Notes: generated by a model from the letters alone, not told the origin. A stretch of DNA of 64,000 nucleotides from Paludisphaera mucosa (GCF_029589435.1 NZ_JARRAG010000002.1:4650001-4714000); one strand, 5' to 3'; positions 8,684 to 21,163 are shown, counted from the first letter of the stretch. Translations and numbers: made by a program.

Positions 8684-11600
8684 TCAGGAGAGCAGGAATT
8701 CGAGGTCGTCGCGGGTCAGGCCGGAGATCATCCGGTTGTCGGCGTTGAGGATGGCGTCGGCCAGGTCGCGCTTCTTCTGCTGGAGTTCGAGGATCTTCTC
8801 CTCGACGGTGTTGCGGCAGATGAGCCGGTAGGCGAAGACGTGCTGGGTCTGGCCGATGCGGTGCGAGCGGTCGATGGCCTGGGCCTCGACGGCGGGGTTC
8901 CACCAGGGGTCCAGCAGGTACACGTACTCGGCGGCCGTCAGGTTCAGGCCCAGGCCGCCGGCCTTCAGGCTGATGAGGAAGATCGGGCAGTCGGGGTCGT
9001 TCTGGAAGCGGTCCACCTTGGCGGCGCGGTTGCGGGTGCGGCCGTCGAGGTACTCGTAGACCAGCTTGTCCTGGTCGAGCCGCTCGCGGACGATCGACAG
9101 GAACGACGTGAACTGCGAGAAGACCAGGACCTTGTGGCCCTCCTCGACGACCTCGGAGAGCGAGGGCAGGAGCAGGTCGAGCTTGGCGCTGGGGCTCGTC
9201 ACCAGGTCCTGGTCGATCAGGCCGGGGTGGCAGGCGGCCTGGCGGAGCCGCAGGAGAGCCTCCAGGACCTCGATCTTGGAGCGGTTCAGCTCGGCGGAGT
9301 CCTTCTTCAGGAGCGCGTCGCGGTAGTGGACGCGGAGCTCGTCGTAGGTCCGCCGCTGCTCGGACTCCATGTCGCAGAAGAGGGTCTGCTCGGTCTTCTC
9401 GGGGAGGTCCTTGACGACCTCGGACTTGGTCCGGCGGAGGATGAACGGCCGCAGGGCCTTGGACAGCAGGACGCGGTCCTCGCCCTCGATGGCCGAGGCG
9501 CCGGCGTAGCGCTTGAAGATGGTGTCGCTGCCGAGCATGCCGGGGTTGAGGAACTCGAGGATCGACCAGAGCTCGCCGATGTGGTTCTCGATGGGCGTGC
9601 CGCTGATGGCCAGGCGGCTGCGGGCGTTCAGCAGCCGGGCCGACTTGGCCGACTGGCTCTCGGCGTTCTTGATCGCCTGGGCCTCGTCGAGGATGACGTA
9701 GTCGAACTCGAACTTCACCAGCTCGGCGATGTCGGTGCGGAGGGTGCCGTAGGTGGTGACGATCAGGTCGTAGTCGTCGAACTTCTCGCGGAACGGGTGC
9801 CGGCCCGGCCCGGTGTAGTCCATGATCCGGAGCCGCGGGGTGAACTTCTCGGCCTCGGCGAGCCAGTTGAAGACGAGCGAGCGGGGGACGACGGCGAGCG
9901 TGGGGCCCTTGGCCTGGCGGCGGAACCGCCGACGCTGGAGCAGGGCCAGCACCTGGATCGTCTTGCCCAGGCCCATGTCGTCGGCGAGGATGCCGCCGAA
10001 GCCGAAGCGCTGGAGGTAGTCGAGCCAGCCCAGGCCCTCGCGCTGGTAGGCGCGGAGCTCGCCGTGGAAGCCCGGCGGCGAGTCGAGCGCGACGACTCCG
10101 TCGAATTGGCGGAGGTTCTTGCGGACGCGGGCGAAGGCCTCGTCGATCTGGATCTCGGGCTGGTTCTCGAGCAGGGCGTCGAGCAGGCCGGCCTGCGAGG
10201 CGTTGAACCGCAGCGCGCCGTTCTCGGCGGCGCCGAGGTCGGCGAGCAGGCCGTACTTCTTGAGCCAGTCCTCCGGGAGCATGCCCATCGAGCCGTCGCC
10301 CAGCTCGATCATGGTGTCGCCGCGCTTGGCGGCGGAGAGCAGCTCGGGGAGGCTGACGCTCTGGCCGCCGTAGTCGACGCCGCCGTCGAGGTCGAACCAG
10401 TCGATCCCGGTGGAGAGGGCCAGCTTGAACTCGCCGGCGGGGCGGATGAGCTTGCCCTCGGCCTCGATCCGCCAGCCGGCCAGGACCAGCTCCTTGGCGA
10501 CGGCGTCCATCCGCTTGGCGGGGAGCTCCAGCGTGTTGGGGTCGAGCCGGGGGTCCTTGGCCTCGCGGAAGCCCAGCTCGAACAGCTTGACGTCGGCGGC
10601 CGACTCGGTGCGGGGGTCGCGGCGGATCACCAGGCCCAGCTCGGTCGAGACGGCCAGGGGCGTCGTCCGGCCGGCGGGGATCACGGCGCCGTCGTAGTCG
10701 AACTCCAGCTCGGCGAGCAGCTTGTCGGCGGCCAGGCCCCAGTTCTGGCGCGGGGTGCGCAGGGTCAGGCTGGGGCGGGGCTTGGCGACGATCTCCTCGA
10801 GCGCCAGCGAGTCGACCAGCTCGACGGCCGGGACCCGGGCCTCGGCCAGGATCCGGCCCAGCATCAGGTCCTGCTGGGGCTCGACGAAGGTGATCTCCTT
10901 CTCGTAGCGGAGCCGGACGATCCAGGTCATGACCCCCAGGTCGTCGAACCGCGCGGCGCGGCCGACGCCCAGGACGAGCAGGCCGGGGAGCAGCACGAGG
11001 GGCTCGGCGAGGTCCATGCGGTTGTCGCCGCGGCGGAGGCCGCCGCGCCACGACCAGCGCTTGCCGCCGGCCTCGGCGCGGATGTCCAGCGCGAACCGCC
11101 AGGGGAGGCCGTCGTCCCAGCGCATGGTGGGGGGCTCGTCCTCGCCGTCGGTGCGGCGGAGCCGGAGCCGGCCGCTGCGCGCCAGGCGCTCGACCAGGGC
11201 CGCCTGGTCCTTGCGGAGGATGAACCGCCGGGTGCCGCGGAGGTCGGCGGCCGCATTGCGATGGGCCCGCGGCGGCGGCGGCGCCTGTCCGGGCCGGGAC
11301 TCGTCGGCCGGCCCTTGGGCGTTGGCGAGGGCCGCGGCGGGGGCGGGGGCGGCGACGCCGTGGTGGGCCTCGTCGAGCAGGGCCAGCAGCAGGCGGTCCT
11401 CGGGGTCGTATTTGACGTGCGCGGCCTTGGGGGCGTACCACCACGGCCGCAGCGGGCCCCACTCGCCGGTCGGCTTGCGCTGGCGGCGGGCGAGGTCGAT
11501 GACGATCTGGTTGTGCGCCTGGGTGGCCGCGACGTCCAGCACGTAGACCAGCAGCCGCTTGGCGTTGCGGTTGACCGCCTTGGGCCCGGCGCGGCCGGCG

Positions 11601-12301
11601 GCGTCGGCCTCGCGGCGGGCCTTGTTGCGCGCGGCGCGGGCCTCGCGGGCGGAGGCGGGGGTCCAGACGCCGCTCGGGCCGTCGGGCGGGGACGGCGGCG
11701 GCGGCCGCTCGCCGTTGCGTTCCCGGGCGCGGGCGGGGGGCGGACGGCGGTCCTTGCCGGTCGCGTTGCGGCCCCGGGCCGGGCGGCTGGGGACCTGCGA
11801 GGCGGGGTGCCGGGGGGCGCCGATGATGACGTCGCGGCCGTAGTCGGGGTTCAGGCCGTTGGGGCCCTCGAGGCCGGGGCCGGGACTGGGGCCCGAGGGC
11901 GGGATCGGCCCAGGACGGGGGCGGTCCTCGCCGGGCTCGACGCCGGGGCCGGGGCTCGGGGCCGAGCCGGGGGCCCGGCGGGGGGGCTCGGCCACCAGCC
12001 GCACGGCCATGTTGGGCGGCGATTGGAGGAAGCCCCGCGAGTCCGCCAGCAGGAGGGTCGCCCAGAGGTGCTTGCAGGGCTCGCCCTGGGGCCCGAAGTA
12101 CGGGCAGGAGCACGTCGCCAGCAGGCGGGCGCCCCGGAGCCGCGCGCGGACCCGGTACTTGGTGGTGCCCCGCACCCGGGCCACCACCTCGTTGGGCTTC
12201 GCCGACATCAGGCTGACGCGGCCCTTCGAGAAATACGACTGGCCTCTCGCGCGGACGGCGTCGCTGAAGTTTCGCGCGACTTTCTGGGCTATCCCCATCA
12301 T
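8684..12301 (-). CDS. SNF2-family DEAD/DEAH-like helicase with SWIM zinc finger
   Basis: About 1205 residues. The N-terminal SWIM zinc finger has the pattern CSCPYFG...PCKHLW (about residues 65-85). After it comes a low-complexity Pro/Gly/Arg linker, a conserved middle domain, then the two RecA lobes from about residue 770. Helicase motifs are DMGLGKT (Walker A), LDEAQ (Walker B), SGTPIENH (III), RRTKSEV, SLKAGGLGLNLT (V) and DRSHRIGQ (VI). Bacterial SNF2 proteins of this type (HepA/RapA-like) translocate on duplex DNA and remodel protein-DNA or transcription complexes. It follows gyrB on the same strand with a 129-base gap. The start is uncertain: ATG at 12301 follows GGGGTGGG, while an in-frame ATG at 12322 has no clear binding site. 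Confidence 0.88.
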   Translation of the reverse strand: MMGIAQKVARNFSDAVRARGQSYFSKGRVSLMSAKPNEVVARVRGTTKYRVRARLRGARLLATCSCPYFGPQGEPCKHLWATLLLADSRGFLQSPPNMAVRLVAEPPRRAPGSAPSPGPGVEPGEDRPRPGPIPPSGPSPGPGLEGPNGLNPDYGRDVIIGAPRHPASQVPSRPARGRNATGKDRRPPPARARERNGERPPPPSPPDGPSGVWTPASAREARAARNKARREADAAGRAGPKAVNRNAKRLLVYVLDVAATQAHNQIVIDLARRQRKPTGEWGPLRPWWYAPKAAHVKYDPEDRLLLALLDEAHHGVAAPAPAAALANAQGPADESRPGQAPPPPRAHRNAAADLRGTRRFILRKDQAALVERLARSGRLRLRRTDGEDEPPTMRWDDGLPWRFALDIRAEAGGKRWSWRGGLRRGDNRMDLAEPLVLLPGLLVLGVGRAARFDDLGVMTWIVRLRYEKEITFVEPQQDLMLGRILAEARVPAVELVDSLALEEIVAKPRPSLTLRTPRQNWGLAADKLLAELEFDYDGAVIPAGRTTPLAVSTELGLVIRRDPRTESAADVKLFELGFREAKDPRLDPNTLELPAKRMDAVAKELVLAGWRIEAEGKLIRPAGEFKLALSTGIDWFDLDGGVDYGGQSVSLPELLSAAKRGDTMIELGDGSMGMLPEDWLKKYGLLADLGAAENGALRFNASQAGLLDALLENQPEIQIDEAFARVRKNLRQFDGVVALDSPPGFHGELRAYQREGLGWLDYLQRFGFGGILADDMGLGKTIQVLALLQRRRFRRQAKGPTLAVVPRSLVFNWLAEAEKFTPRLRIMDYTGPGRHPFREKFDDYDLIVTTYGTLRTDIAELVKFEFDYVILDEAQAIKNAESQSAKSARLLNARSRLAISGTPIENHIGELWSILEFLNPGMLGSDTIFKRYAGASAIEGEDRVLLSKALRPFILRRTKSEVVKDLPEKTEQTLFCDMESEQRRTYDELRVHYRDALLKKDSAELNRSKIEVLEALLRLRQAACHPGLIDQDLVTSPSAKLDLLLPSLSEVVEEGHKVLVFSQFTSFLSIVRERLDQDKLVYEYLDGRTRNRAAKVDRFQNDPDCPIFLISLKAGGLGLNLTAAEYVYLLDPWWNPAVEAQAIDRSHRIGQTQHVFAYRLICRNTVEEKILELQQKKRDLADAILNADNRMISGLTRDDLEFLLS

Positions 12302-12430
12302 CGATACCCACCCCGAACGCATCGACCGGAGGATCGACCCGTCCCCGGAGGGATGCTCCTCTTGAACAGGTTTTCCTCGTCCTCGTTCCCGCTCCCGCCC
12401 GTCGCGCCGCGAGCCGGGCGCGGCCCCGCC

Positions 12431-15235
<2,805 letters not shown>

Positions 15236-15556
15236 TCACGAATCCACCGACCCGATCCGGAACCGCAGGTCCTCGATCTTCGAGCCGGGGCAGGCGTCGC
15301 GGAGGGCCTGGAGCAGCTCCCCCTTGCGGTAGGCGGACAGTTCTTCGAGCAGGGCCGGGTGGTCGACGGTCACGTTCAGCGTCCCGCGGCGGACCTCGCC
15401 CAGGCGGGTCCGGGCCCGGTACGCCTCGCCGACCGCGGCGTCCCAGGCGGCCTGCAGGGCGAGCATCGCGTGGATCCGGCCGTAGCCGCGCAGGGCGAAC
15501 AGCTCGCCGAGCACGTCGGACAGGGGCCGGGGGCCGCGATGTTCGGGGTTGGGCAT
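15236..15556 (-). CDS. dciA: DciA-type (DUF721) replicative helicase-loading factor
   Basis: 106 residues, a single DUF721 domain with the hallmark segment ALQAAWDAAVGEAYRARTR, then LNVTVDHPALLEELSAYRKGELL. Proteins of this family (DciA) load or assist the DnaB replicative helicase in the many bacteria that lack DnaC, and they are typically encoded between recF and gyrB. Here the gene lies between dnaN and gyrB on the same strand, which supports the call. There are 52 bases after dnaN and 243 bases before gyrB. recF is missing from its usual slot. Confidence 0.85.
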   Translation of the reverse strand: MPNPEHRGPRPLSDVLGELFALRGYGRIHAMLALQAAWDAAVGEAYRARTRLGEVRRGTLNVTVDHPALLEELSAYRKGELLQALRDACPGSKIEDLRFRIGSVDS

Positions 15557-15583
15557 GCGGGTCAGGCGTCCTGGGAAGGGGTC

Positions 15584-15603
15584 CCGGGCTTTCCGAAGCC
15601 CGG
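15584..15603 (-). terminator. Hairpin between dnaN and dciA
   Basis: Perfect 8-base inverted repeat CCGGGCTT / AAGCCCGG around a 4-base loop, located in the 52-base gap between dnaN and dciA. No T-tract follows on the transcribed strand, so it may attenuate transcription or process the transcript and is not a clear intrinsic terminator. Confidence 0.35.
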
Positions 15604-15608
15604 CTCGC

Positions 15609-16727
15609 TCAGCGCTCTCGGGTCAGGGGCATCACGACGTAGGTGTACTGGTCCAGGGTCTTGAACACGGCGGCGTTCTTGGCGTCGATCAGCTCGGCGG
15701 TGATCTCGGCCTCGTCGTCCAGGGTCTTCAGGGCGTCGAGCAAATACCGGGGGTCGAAGGTGATCTCGACGGTCTTACCCTGGTATTCGAGGGGCAGGTC
15801 GACCTGGGCCGAGCCCACGTCGGCGGCCTGGCTCGACAGCTTCAGGGCGCCGGGGCCGAACTGGAAGTCGACGCCCCGGCTCTCGTCGCTGGTGACGATC
15901 GAGGCCTGCTCGACGGCCAGCCGCAGCGGGCCGACGGTCATCGGCACCCGGGTCTCGACGGTCGTGGGGAAGACGTCCTGGTAGCGCGGGAAGCGGCCCT
16001 CGACCAGCCGGCTGTAGATCACGGCGCCCTCGGTCCGCACCAGCACCGCCGCGCCCGACTGGATCGTCAGGTGGACGAGCAGGTCGTCGTCGACGAGGTT
16101 CCGCTCGATCAGCTTGAGCGCCTTGACCGGGATCACGGGCGTCCCCGAGGGCGCGGGCGGGTCGTTCTCGACCTGGGCCGAGGCGACCATCTTCGCCAGC
16201 CGGCGGCCGTCGGTCCCGATCATCGCCATGCCGTCGGGCTTCAGCTCGACGAGGACGCCGCCCAGGGCGTAGCGGGCGCTCTCCAGGTCGGTCGCGAACA
16301 CGGTGCGGCGGATCAGCTTCTTGAGGTCGCCCGCCAGGATCACATGATACCGATCGGCGGCGAAATCGGGAACCTCCGGGTAGAGGCTCGGGTCTTCCAG
16401 GGGGAGCTTGAAGCTCGACCGGGCCCCGCGGACGAGCAGGTGCTCGTCGCCGGTCTCCAGCAGGAGGTCCTGGTCGCCGCTGGTCCTGAGGATCGGGCCG
16501 ATCTTGGCGGTCGGCAGGATCGCCGATCCGGCCTCCTCGACCTTGACCCCGAGCACCCTGTGCCGGATGCCGACCTCGAGGTCGGTCCCCATCAGGACCG
16601 AGCCCTCCTCGGCGTCGACGCTGAGCTTGACGTTCTGCAGGATCGGCTTGGGACTCCGCGCGGGCACGACGCCGCTGACCATGTTGAACGCGGCGAGCAG
16701 TCCTTCGCGATTGCACATAGCCCTCAT
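15609..16727 (-). CDS. dnaN: DNA polymerase III beta subunit (sliding clamp)
   Basis: 372 residues, the expected length for the three-domain clamp. Recognisable stretches are VVPARSPKPILQNV near the N-terminus, MIGTDGRRLA in the middle and YVVMPLTRER at the C-terminus, which matches the conserved VMP[MV]R-like ending of DnaN. The clamp encircles DNA and tethers DNA polymerase III and many repair factors. The ATG at 16727 has GAGG seven bases upstream; an in-frame ATG at 16718 is possible. It is the first gene on the left of the putative origin and is transcribed away from it, with dciA and gyrB following. Confidence 0.95.
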   Translation of the reverse strand: MRAMCNREGLLAAFNMVSGVVPARSPKPILQNVKLSVDAEEGSVLMGTDLEVGIRHRVLGVKVEEAGSAILPTAKIGPILRTSGDQDLLLETGDEHLLVRGARSSFKLPLEDPSLYPEVPDFAADRYHVILAGDLKKLIRRTVFATDLESARYALGGVLVELKPDGMAMIGTDGRRLAKMVASAQVENDPPAPSGTPVIPVKALKLIERNLVDDDLLVHLTIQSGAAVLVRTEGAVIYSRLVEGRFPRYQDVFPTTVETRVPMTVGPLRLAVEQASIVTSDESRGVDFQFGPGALKLSSQAADVGSAQVDLPLEYQGKTVEITFDPRYLLDALKTLDDEAEITAELIDAKNAAVFKTLDQYTYVVMPLTRER

Positions 16728-17158
16728 GCGCGTGCCTCGTTCTGGGACGTTGCGTTGCTCGGCCTCGACCGCTCCCGACGGGCCGAAAGGTTGATGGGCG
16801 GACCGACGTCGGGGGGCTCGCCGGTTCGGGCGGCCGCGGCCTGACGTCGGGCGGGGAAGGGGGGATCGAACCGAGCCGCCCGCGTCCGCTCCCGTCGAAG
16901 GTTCATTCCGGCTCCATCATACCACGACCAGGACCCCGGCGAAGCCCCACGAGCCGGGATTGAAGGACGCGGCGGGACCCCGGGGCGACCTCCCCCCGGA
17001 CACGTCGCGGCAAGCCTCGCGTCGGGGCCGCGGAGGGCGGGCGACGCGTCTCGACCCGGGAAGGGACCCGGTCGGCCGGGGGCGCGACCCGGCGTCTGCC
17101 TGATTGTCATGAGAGAGAAAGCTTCACCGCCGTAATAATCACAGTGCGGCGGACGGGC

Positions 17159-17167
17159 TGTGGATAA
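17159..17167 (-). other. Perfect DnaA box
   Basis: TGTGGATAA on the plus strand, i.e. TTATCCACA on the minus strand: an exact match to the consensus DnaA box, inside the putative oriC. Confidence 0.75.
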
Positions 17168-17361
17168 CTTCGAGGGCGCCCGACGAAGTCCAGCATACCA
17201 AAAGACTTACTCGAACACAACGGCAACCGAGACCTGTTCACAACCCGGTCGACGACTTTGTGGACGACCCGCGCGCCGAGGTTCATGAGGGTGCACGACC
17301 GCCGAACGCCCGGGACGGGGCCTGTGGATCGTCGCCGATTCGGCGCGCGGCCGATCCCGAC

Positions 17362-17370
17362 TTATCCACA
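17362..17370 (+). other. Perfect DnaA box
   Basis: TTATCCACA on the plus strand, exact consensus, about 200 bases from the inverted box at 17159 and in the same gene-free region. Confidence 0.75.
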
Positions 17371-17521
17371 GGTCGTCGACAGGGTGGAAACGGCCCGTCG
17401 AGGCCTCGAAGAATCGGATCTCGGCGGACGGGCGGTCTGCGCCCGAGTCTGGCGGTCCTTTCGACTGCGCCCTCGTGCGGCCCCTTTGGCGATTGCCCGG
17501 ACTGTCGGGCGCGGCCCGGCG

Positions 17522-20500
17522 TCACGGCTTCCGGAGGAGCTTCCTCAGCGAATCGAGGAGGGTCCCGCCGACGGGGCTGCCCCAGCCGGTGGTCATGTCC
17601 CAGCCCGGGTGGGCGTCGTAGCCGAGGTAGGTCGGGATCTGCTTGCCCTCCAGGTCGATGTGGCTGGATACGTTGTCGCCGACGGTGACGTCGTGGGTCG
17701 ACCCGGTCCCCTCCAGCGGGCCGTAGAGCAGCGTGTTGTAGAAGCCGACGTTCCGGCCCAGCAGCTGGTTGATCCGGGCGGCGAGCGCCGACCAGACCGG
17801 GGCGCCGGCGCTGGTGCCGCCGTCGTGGAGGAACTTGCCGCGGGCCCGGATCAGGATGCCGGTCTGCGGATCGGCGATCGAGGCGACGTCCGGGCCGCCG
17901 CGGCCGGTGGGGTGGCCCGGGTCGACGGAGGTCGGGTCCAGGCCGCCGTCGACGCCCGCCTGGTACGAAGGGGTCGCGAAGTGCTGGCTCACGCCGCCGC
18001 CGGTCGAGCCCTTGTCGCCGATCAGGTAGCCGTCCTGGATCGTGTACGTGTCCCAGACGACCTCCTCGTCGATCTGCGCCCCCCGGGCGATCGTGGTGCC
18101 GCCGACCGACGTAACCCAGGGGCTGGCCGAGGGGAACTCCACGTGCGCCAGGCCGTCGGCGATGTGCCGCGAGGAGCCGTAGTCGCCGGCCGACGTGAAG
18201 ACGGAGACCCCCATCGCCGCCGCGTCCAGGAACGCCTGGTTGGCGACGTCGAGGTACATCGACGACAGGTACGGCTCGGGGATGGAGTCGCTGATCGAGA
18301 GGACGTCGATCTTGCGGCCGGCGTCGTGGATCGCCTCCTGGATCGACCGGAAGAAGTCGCCCGGGCCGCCGCCGGCGTAGTAGACGACGATCCTGGCGTC
18401 GGGGACGAGGGCGCCGACGACCTCTACGTCCAGGTAGATCTCGTCGTCGCCCGCCGGCGTCCCCCGGCCGACGGTGGTGATGTCGGGCGTGGGGAGGCCC
18501 AGGTGGTCGAAGTAGGCCCGGAAGTCCTCGCGGGCCGAGGCGTCGATCACGCCCGCGACCTCGATGATCCCGACCGTCTGCCCCGTCCCGGTCGCGTCGG
18601 GGAACTGGTAGCGGTCGGCGACCTGGGCCGGGGTGTAGCCCTCGGTCGTGTCGTCCGCCTGCGCCGCGGGCGTGGAGTCGCCGCCGGTCGAGTCGTCGGG
18701 CCGGGCGACGCTGAAGACGCCCTGGATCACGTCGTGGAGCGCGATCGGCACGCCGATCTCGCCATTGTAGACCCAGGGGCCGTCGGCCGAGCCCTGGCCC
18801 TTGTACAGCTTCCTCCCGAAGGCGTCCTCCAGGTCGGGGACCTTGCCGGAGACGCGGATGAAGCGGGTGCCGAGGTCGACCGAGTCGACCTTGAGGCCCT
18901 GGCCCTCGGCCCATTTCGTCACCGCGGCGACGTCGGCGGGGTCGGCCCCGTACTGCGCGGCGAAGTCCTCGCGCGAGAGGGGCTGGCGCTCGTCGAGCGG
19001 CTTCGCGGCCAGCGATTCGAGCGACGGCCGGCTCGCCGAGTCGGCCCGGCGGCGGACGACGAGCAGGGCGTCGACGACCTCGTCGGCCTTGAGCGCCTTC
19101 AGGTCGGCGTCGGCGGCGACCGTGGGCAGGGCGCTGCCGGCGATCGGCGCGACGGCCGTGGCGTCGGCCTTGATGAGCCGCAGGACGTGGCCGACGTGGT
19201 TGAAGTACCATTCGTTGGGCGTCCCGGGCGCGCCGAAGGGGCGGATCTGGACGCCCTCGGGGACGACGCGGCCGTTCGAGTCGATGTGATCCGGGGTGAT
19301 CCCGGTCGAGTCGATGATCAGGTGCCTGTCCAGGCCGTTCGCGTCCTTGCCGTAGTCGCCCAGCCAGGTGATGGCGTGGGTCGCCTGGGAGCGGTCCTGG
19401 TCGTTCCCGTCGATGATCAGGATGTCGCCCGGCAGGAGCTGGGAGACCAGGTCGTCGTAGCTGGTCCAGTGGTCGATGGTCTGGATGGCTACGCGGTCGG
19501 CCAGCGAGGCGGGGATGACGGTGTTTCCGGGGGTGGAAGCGGAGATGGCCGCCTGGTCGGTGGTCTTGCTGTCGATCGTCACGCCCAGGGCGTCGGCGTA
19601 GGCCCAGGCGGTGAAATTCGTGCAGTCGACCCCCTGGCTCTGGTAGGCGACCGTCGAGGCGACGTTCCACGCGCTCCCCTGCGTGGGCAGCCAGGTCGGG
19701 TCGTAATGATGCTGGTAATCGACGCCGAGCGCGCTCATGTACGCGGCGATCACGCGCTCGCGGAGCCAGTCGTTGGACGCGCCCTGGGGGACGGTCGGCG
19801 GGTCGTTGGCGTTTCGGCCCGGCCCCCAGCCGTCGCCCGAGGGAGCCGAGATGGTGCGGTCCCAGAGCCCCTTGTCGAAGCCCCTGGGCGCGGAGGAGAG
19901 GTCGATGCGGTAGGGGGACGTGTACGTCATCCTGGGATAGGCGACCAGGGCCACGTCCTCGCCCCCGCCGCCGGCGACCCCGCCGCGCCCCTGGAGCGGG
20001 TGGAAGGCCGCCTTGAGTGAGTCGCCGAGGGGCTCGACGTGGAGGTCGTCGGCGGACTTGCTCGGCAAGAGGTCGGCCCCGAACCCCTGGACGACCACCC
20101 GGTCGCCGCCCGTCGAGGCGAAGAAGACGGTCGGCGTGACGGGACCGGGGCTGGTCGCGGCCTTCTCCTTGCCGTCGACGTCCTTTTCCTTGAGCGTGCT
20201 CCGCTGATAGACGTAGCCCGCGCCCATCGGGACGAGCGTCCCCGAGCCCGGCGAGGCGGCCGGCTGGAACGTGCGGGCCTTGCCGTCGGCGTAGGAAACG
20301 ATCGCCGCCCGGCTCGCGCCGCCGCGCGAGGCCAGGCCGGTCACGACGATCGAACCGCCGGCGTTTTCCGACGAGACGACGGCCACGTGGGCCGTGCCCG
20401 AGCGGGCGCTGAAGGGCTTGGTCGTCCAGACCCAGCGGTCGAGCGCGCCGTCGTAGACCGCGACGCGGCCGTCGGCCTTCGAGGCCATCGCGAGGTCGGC

Positions 20501-21163
20501 GACGCCGTCGCCCGTGACGTCGCCGGCGTCCAGGCTGACGCCGTTGCGAGTCGAGATCGGCGAACGGTCGTAGCGCTTCGCCTCGACCCAGCTCGACGTC
20601 CCGACCTGGAACGCGTACGCCCGGACCGTCCGCGCGGGGCCCCCGGTCGCGGCCTGGCCGACGATCAGCTCGTCCTTGCCGTCGCCGTTCACGTCGGCCG
20701 ACGCCAGGTCCAGGCCCCGGGCCCCCTGGAACCCGGCCGGGACGCTCGCGGCCGACAGGACCTGGGCCGTGACCGGCGCGTTGTACGGCGAGGTCGCCTG
20801 GACGCGGAAGCCCCACGCCGCGACGTTCGCACTCCGGGTCGAGGCGACGACCAGCTCGGAGACGCCGTCGCCGTTCAGGTCAGCCAGCACGATCTCGAGC
20901 GGCCCGGCGTTCTTGCCCAGCGGGTTCTCGATCGTGACCAGCGGCAGCGGCGCGTAGCCGGTCGAGGTGTCCGCCGCCCGGCCCCAGCCGCTGTAGATCG
21001 TGACCTTCGTCGAGTTTGCGGCGTGGCCGGCGACGGCGAAGTCGGCGACCTGGTCGCCGTTGACGTCGCCCAGGCTCAGGGCGTCCACGCCGGCGGACAG
21101 GCAGAGCCTCGGTTCCATCGCGTCCAGGGAGGCCTTGAAGCGGGACCGTCGACGCGTCGTCAT
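17522..21163 (-). CDS. Giant secreted fusion: FG-GAP-like repeats, NlpC/P60-like cysteine domain and S53 (sedolisin) serine peptidase
   Basis: 1213 residues. The N-terminus has MEPRLCLSAG, an LEPR-type export signature found in planctomycete secreted proteins. Next come about 400 residues of FG-GAP/VCBS-like repeats (LGDVNGDQVADFAVAG, SADVNGDGKDELIVG, GDVTGDGVADLAMA), which form Ca-binding propellers. A middle domain has Cys514 in VDCTNFTAWAY and a His near 596 (THAITWLGDYG), resembling amidase or NlpC/P60 peptidases. The last 500 residues are an S53 peptidase: a propeptide at about 720-830, catalytic E908 and D912 (EIYLD), and Ser1118 in GGTSAGAP. S53 enzymes are acid-active secreted endopeptidases. 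The ATG at 21163 follows AGAGG; the frame stays open upstream but without that motif. Confidence 0.87.
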   Translation of the reverse strand: MTTRRRSRFKASLDAMEPRLCLSAGVDALSLGDVNGDQVADFAVAGHAANSTKVTIYSGWGRAADTSTGYAPLPLVTIENPLGKNAGPLEIVLADLNGDGVSELVVASTRSANVAAWGFRVQATSPYNAPVTAQVLSAASVPAGFQGARGLDLASADVNGDGKDELIVGQAATGGPARTVRAYAFQVGTSSWVEAKRYDRSPISTRNGVSLDAGDVTGDGVADLAMASKADGRVAVYDGALDRWVWTTKPFSARSGTAHVAVVSSENAGGSIVVTGLASRGGASRAAIVSYADGKARTFQPAASPGSGTLVPMGAGYVYQRSTLKEKDVDGKEKAATSPGPVTPTVFFASTGGDRVVVQGFGADLLPSKSADDLHVEPLGDSLKAAFHPLQGRGGVAGGGGEDVALVAYPRMTYTSPYRIDLSSAPRGFDKGLWDRTISAPSGDGWGPGRNANDPPTVPQGASNDWLRERVIAAYMSALGVDYQHHYDPTWLPTQGSAWNVASTVAYQSQGVDCTNFTAWAYADALGVTIDSKTTDQAAISASTPGNTVIPASLADRVAIQTIDHWTSYDDLVSQLLPGDILIIDGNDQDRSQATHAITWLGDYGKDANGLDRHLIIDSTGITPDHIDSNGRVVPEGVQIRPFGAPGTPNEWYFNHVGHVLRLIKADATAVAPIAGSALPTVAADADLKALKADEVVDALLVVRRRADSASRPSLESLAAKPLDERQPLSREDFAAQYGADPADVAAVTKWAEGQGLKVDSVDLGTRFIRVSGKVPDLEDAFGRKLYKGQGSADGPWVYNGEIGVPIALHDVIQGVFSVARPDDSTGGDSTPAAQADDTTEGYTPAQVADRYQFPDATGTGQTVGIIEVAGVIDASAREDFRAYFDHLGLPTPDITTVGRGTPAGDDEIYLDVEVVGALVPDARIVVYYAGGGPGDFFRSIQEAIHDAGRKIDVLSISDSIPEPYLSSMYLDVANQAFLDAAAMGVSVFTSAGDYGSSRHIADGLAHVEFPSASPWVTSVGGTTIARGAQIDEEVVWDTYTIQDGYLIGDKGSTGGGVSQHFATPSYQAGVDGGLDPTSVDPGHPTGRGGPDVASIADPQTGILIRARGKFLHDGGTSAGAPVWSALAARINQLLGRNVGFYNTLLYGPLEGTGSTHDVTVGDNVSSHIDLEGKQIPTYLGYDAHPGWDMTTGWGSPVGGTLLDSLRKLLRKP

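Larger units (their letters stand above)
16728..17521. other. oriC: Putative chromosomal replication origin (oriC)
   Basis: A 0.79-kb stretch without a convincing gene between dnaN and the S53 fusion gene. The part from about 17100 has two perfect DnaA-box 9-mers (TTATCCACA) in opposite orientation, plus near matches at 17257-17265 (TTTGTGGAC) and 17323-17331 (TGTGGATCG). It also has locally AT-richer segments at about 17101-17145 (CGTAATAATCA) and 17195-17235 (ACCAAAAGACTTAC), candidates for the unwinding element. Next to dnaN, dciA and gyrB this is the standard context of a bacterial origin. dnaA is not adjacent, as often happens outside the Proteobacteria and Firmicutes. Confidence 0.75.
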
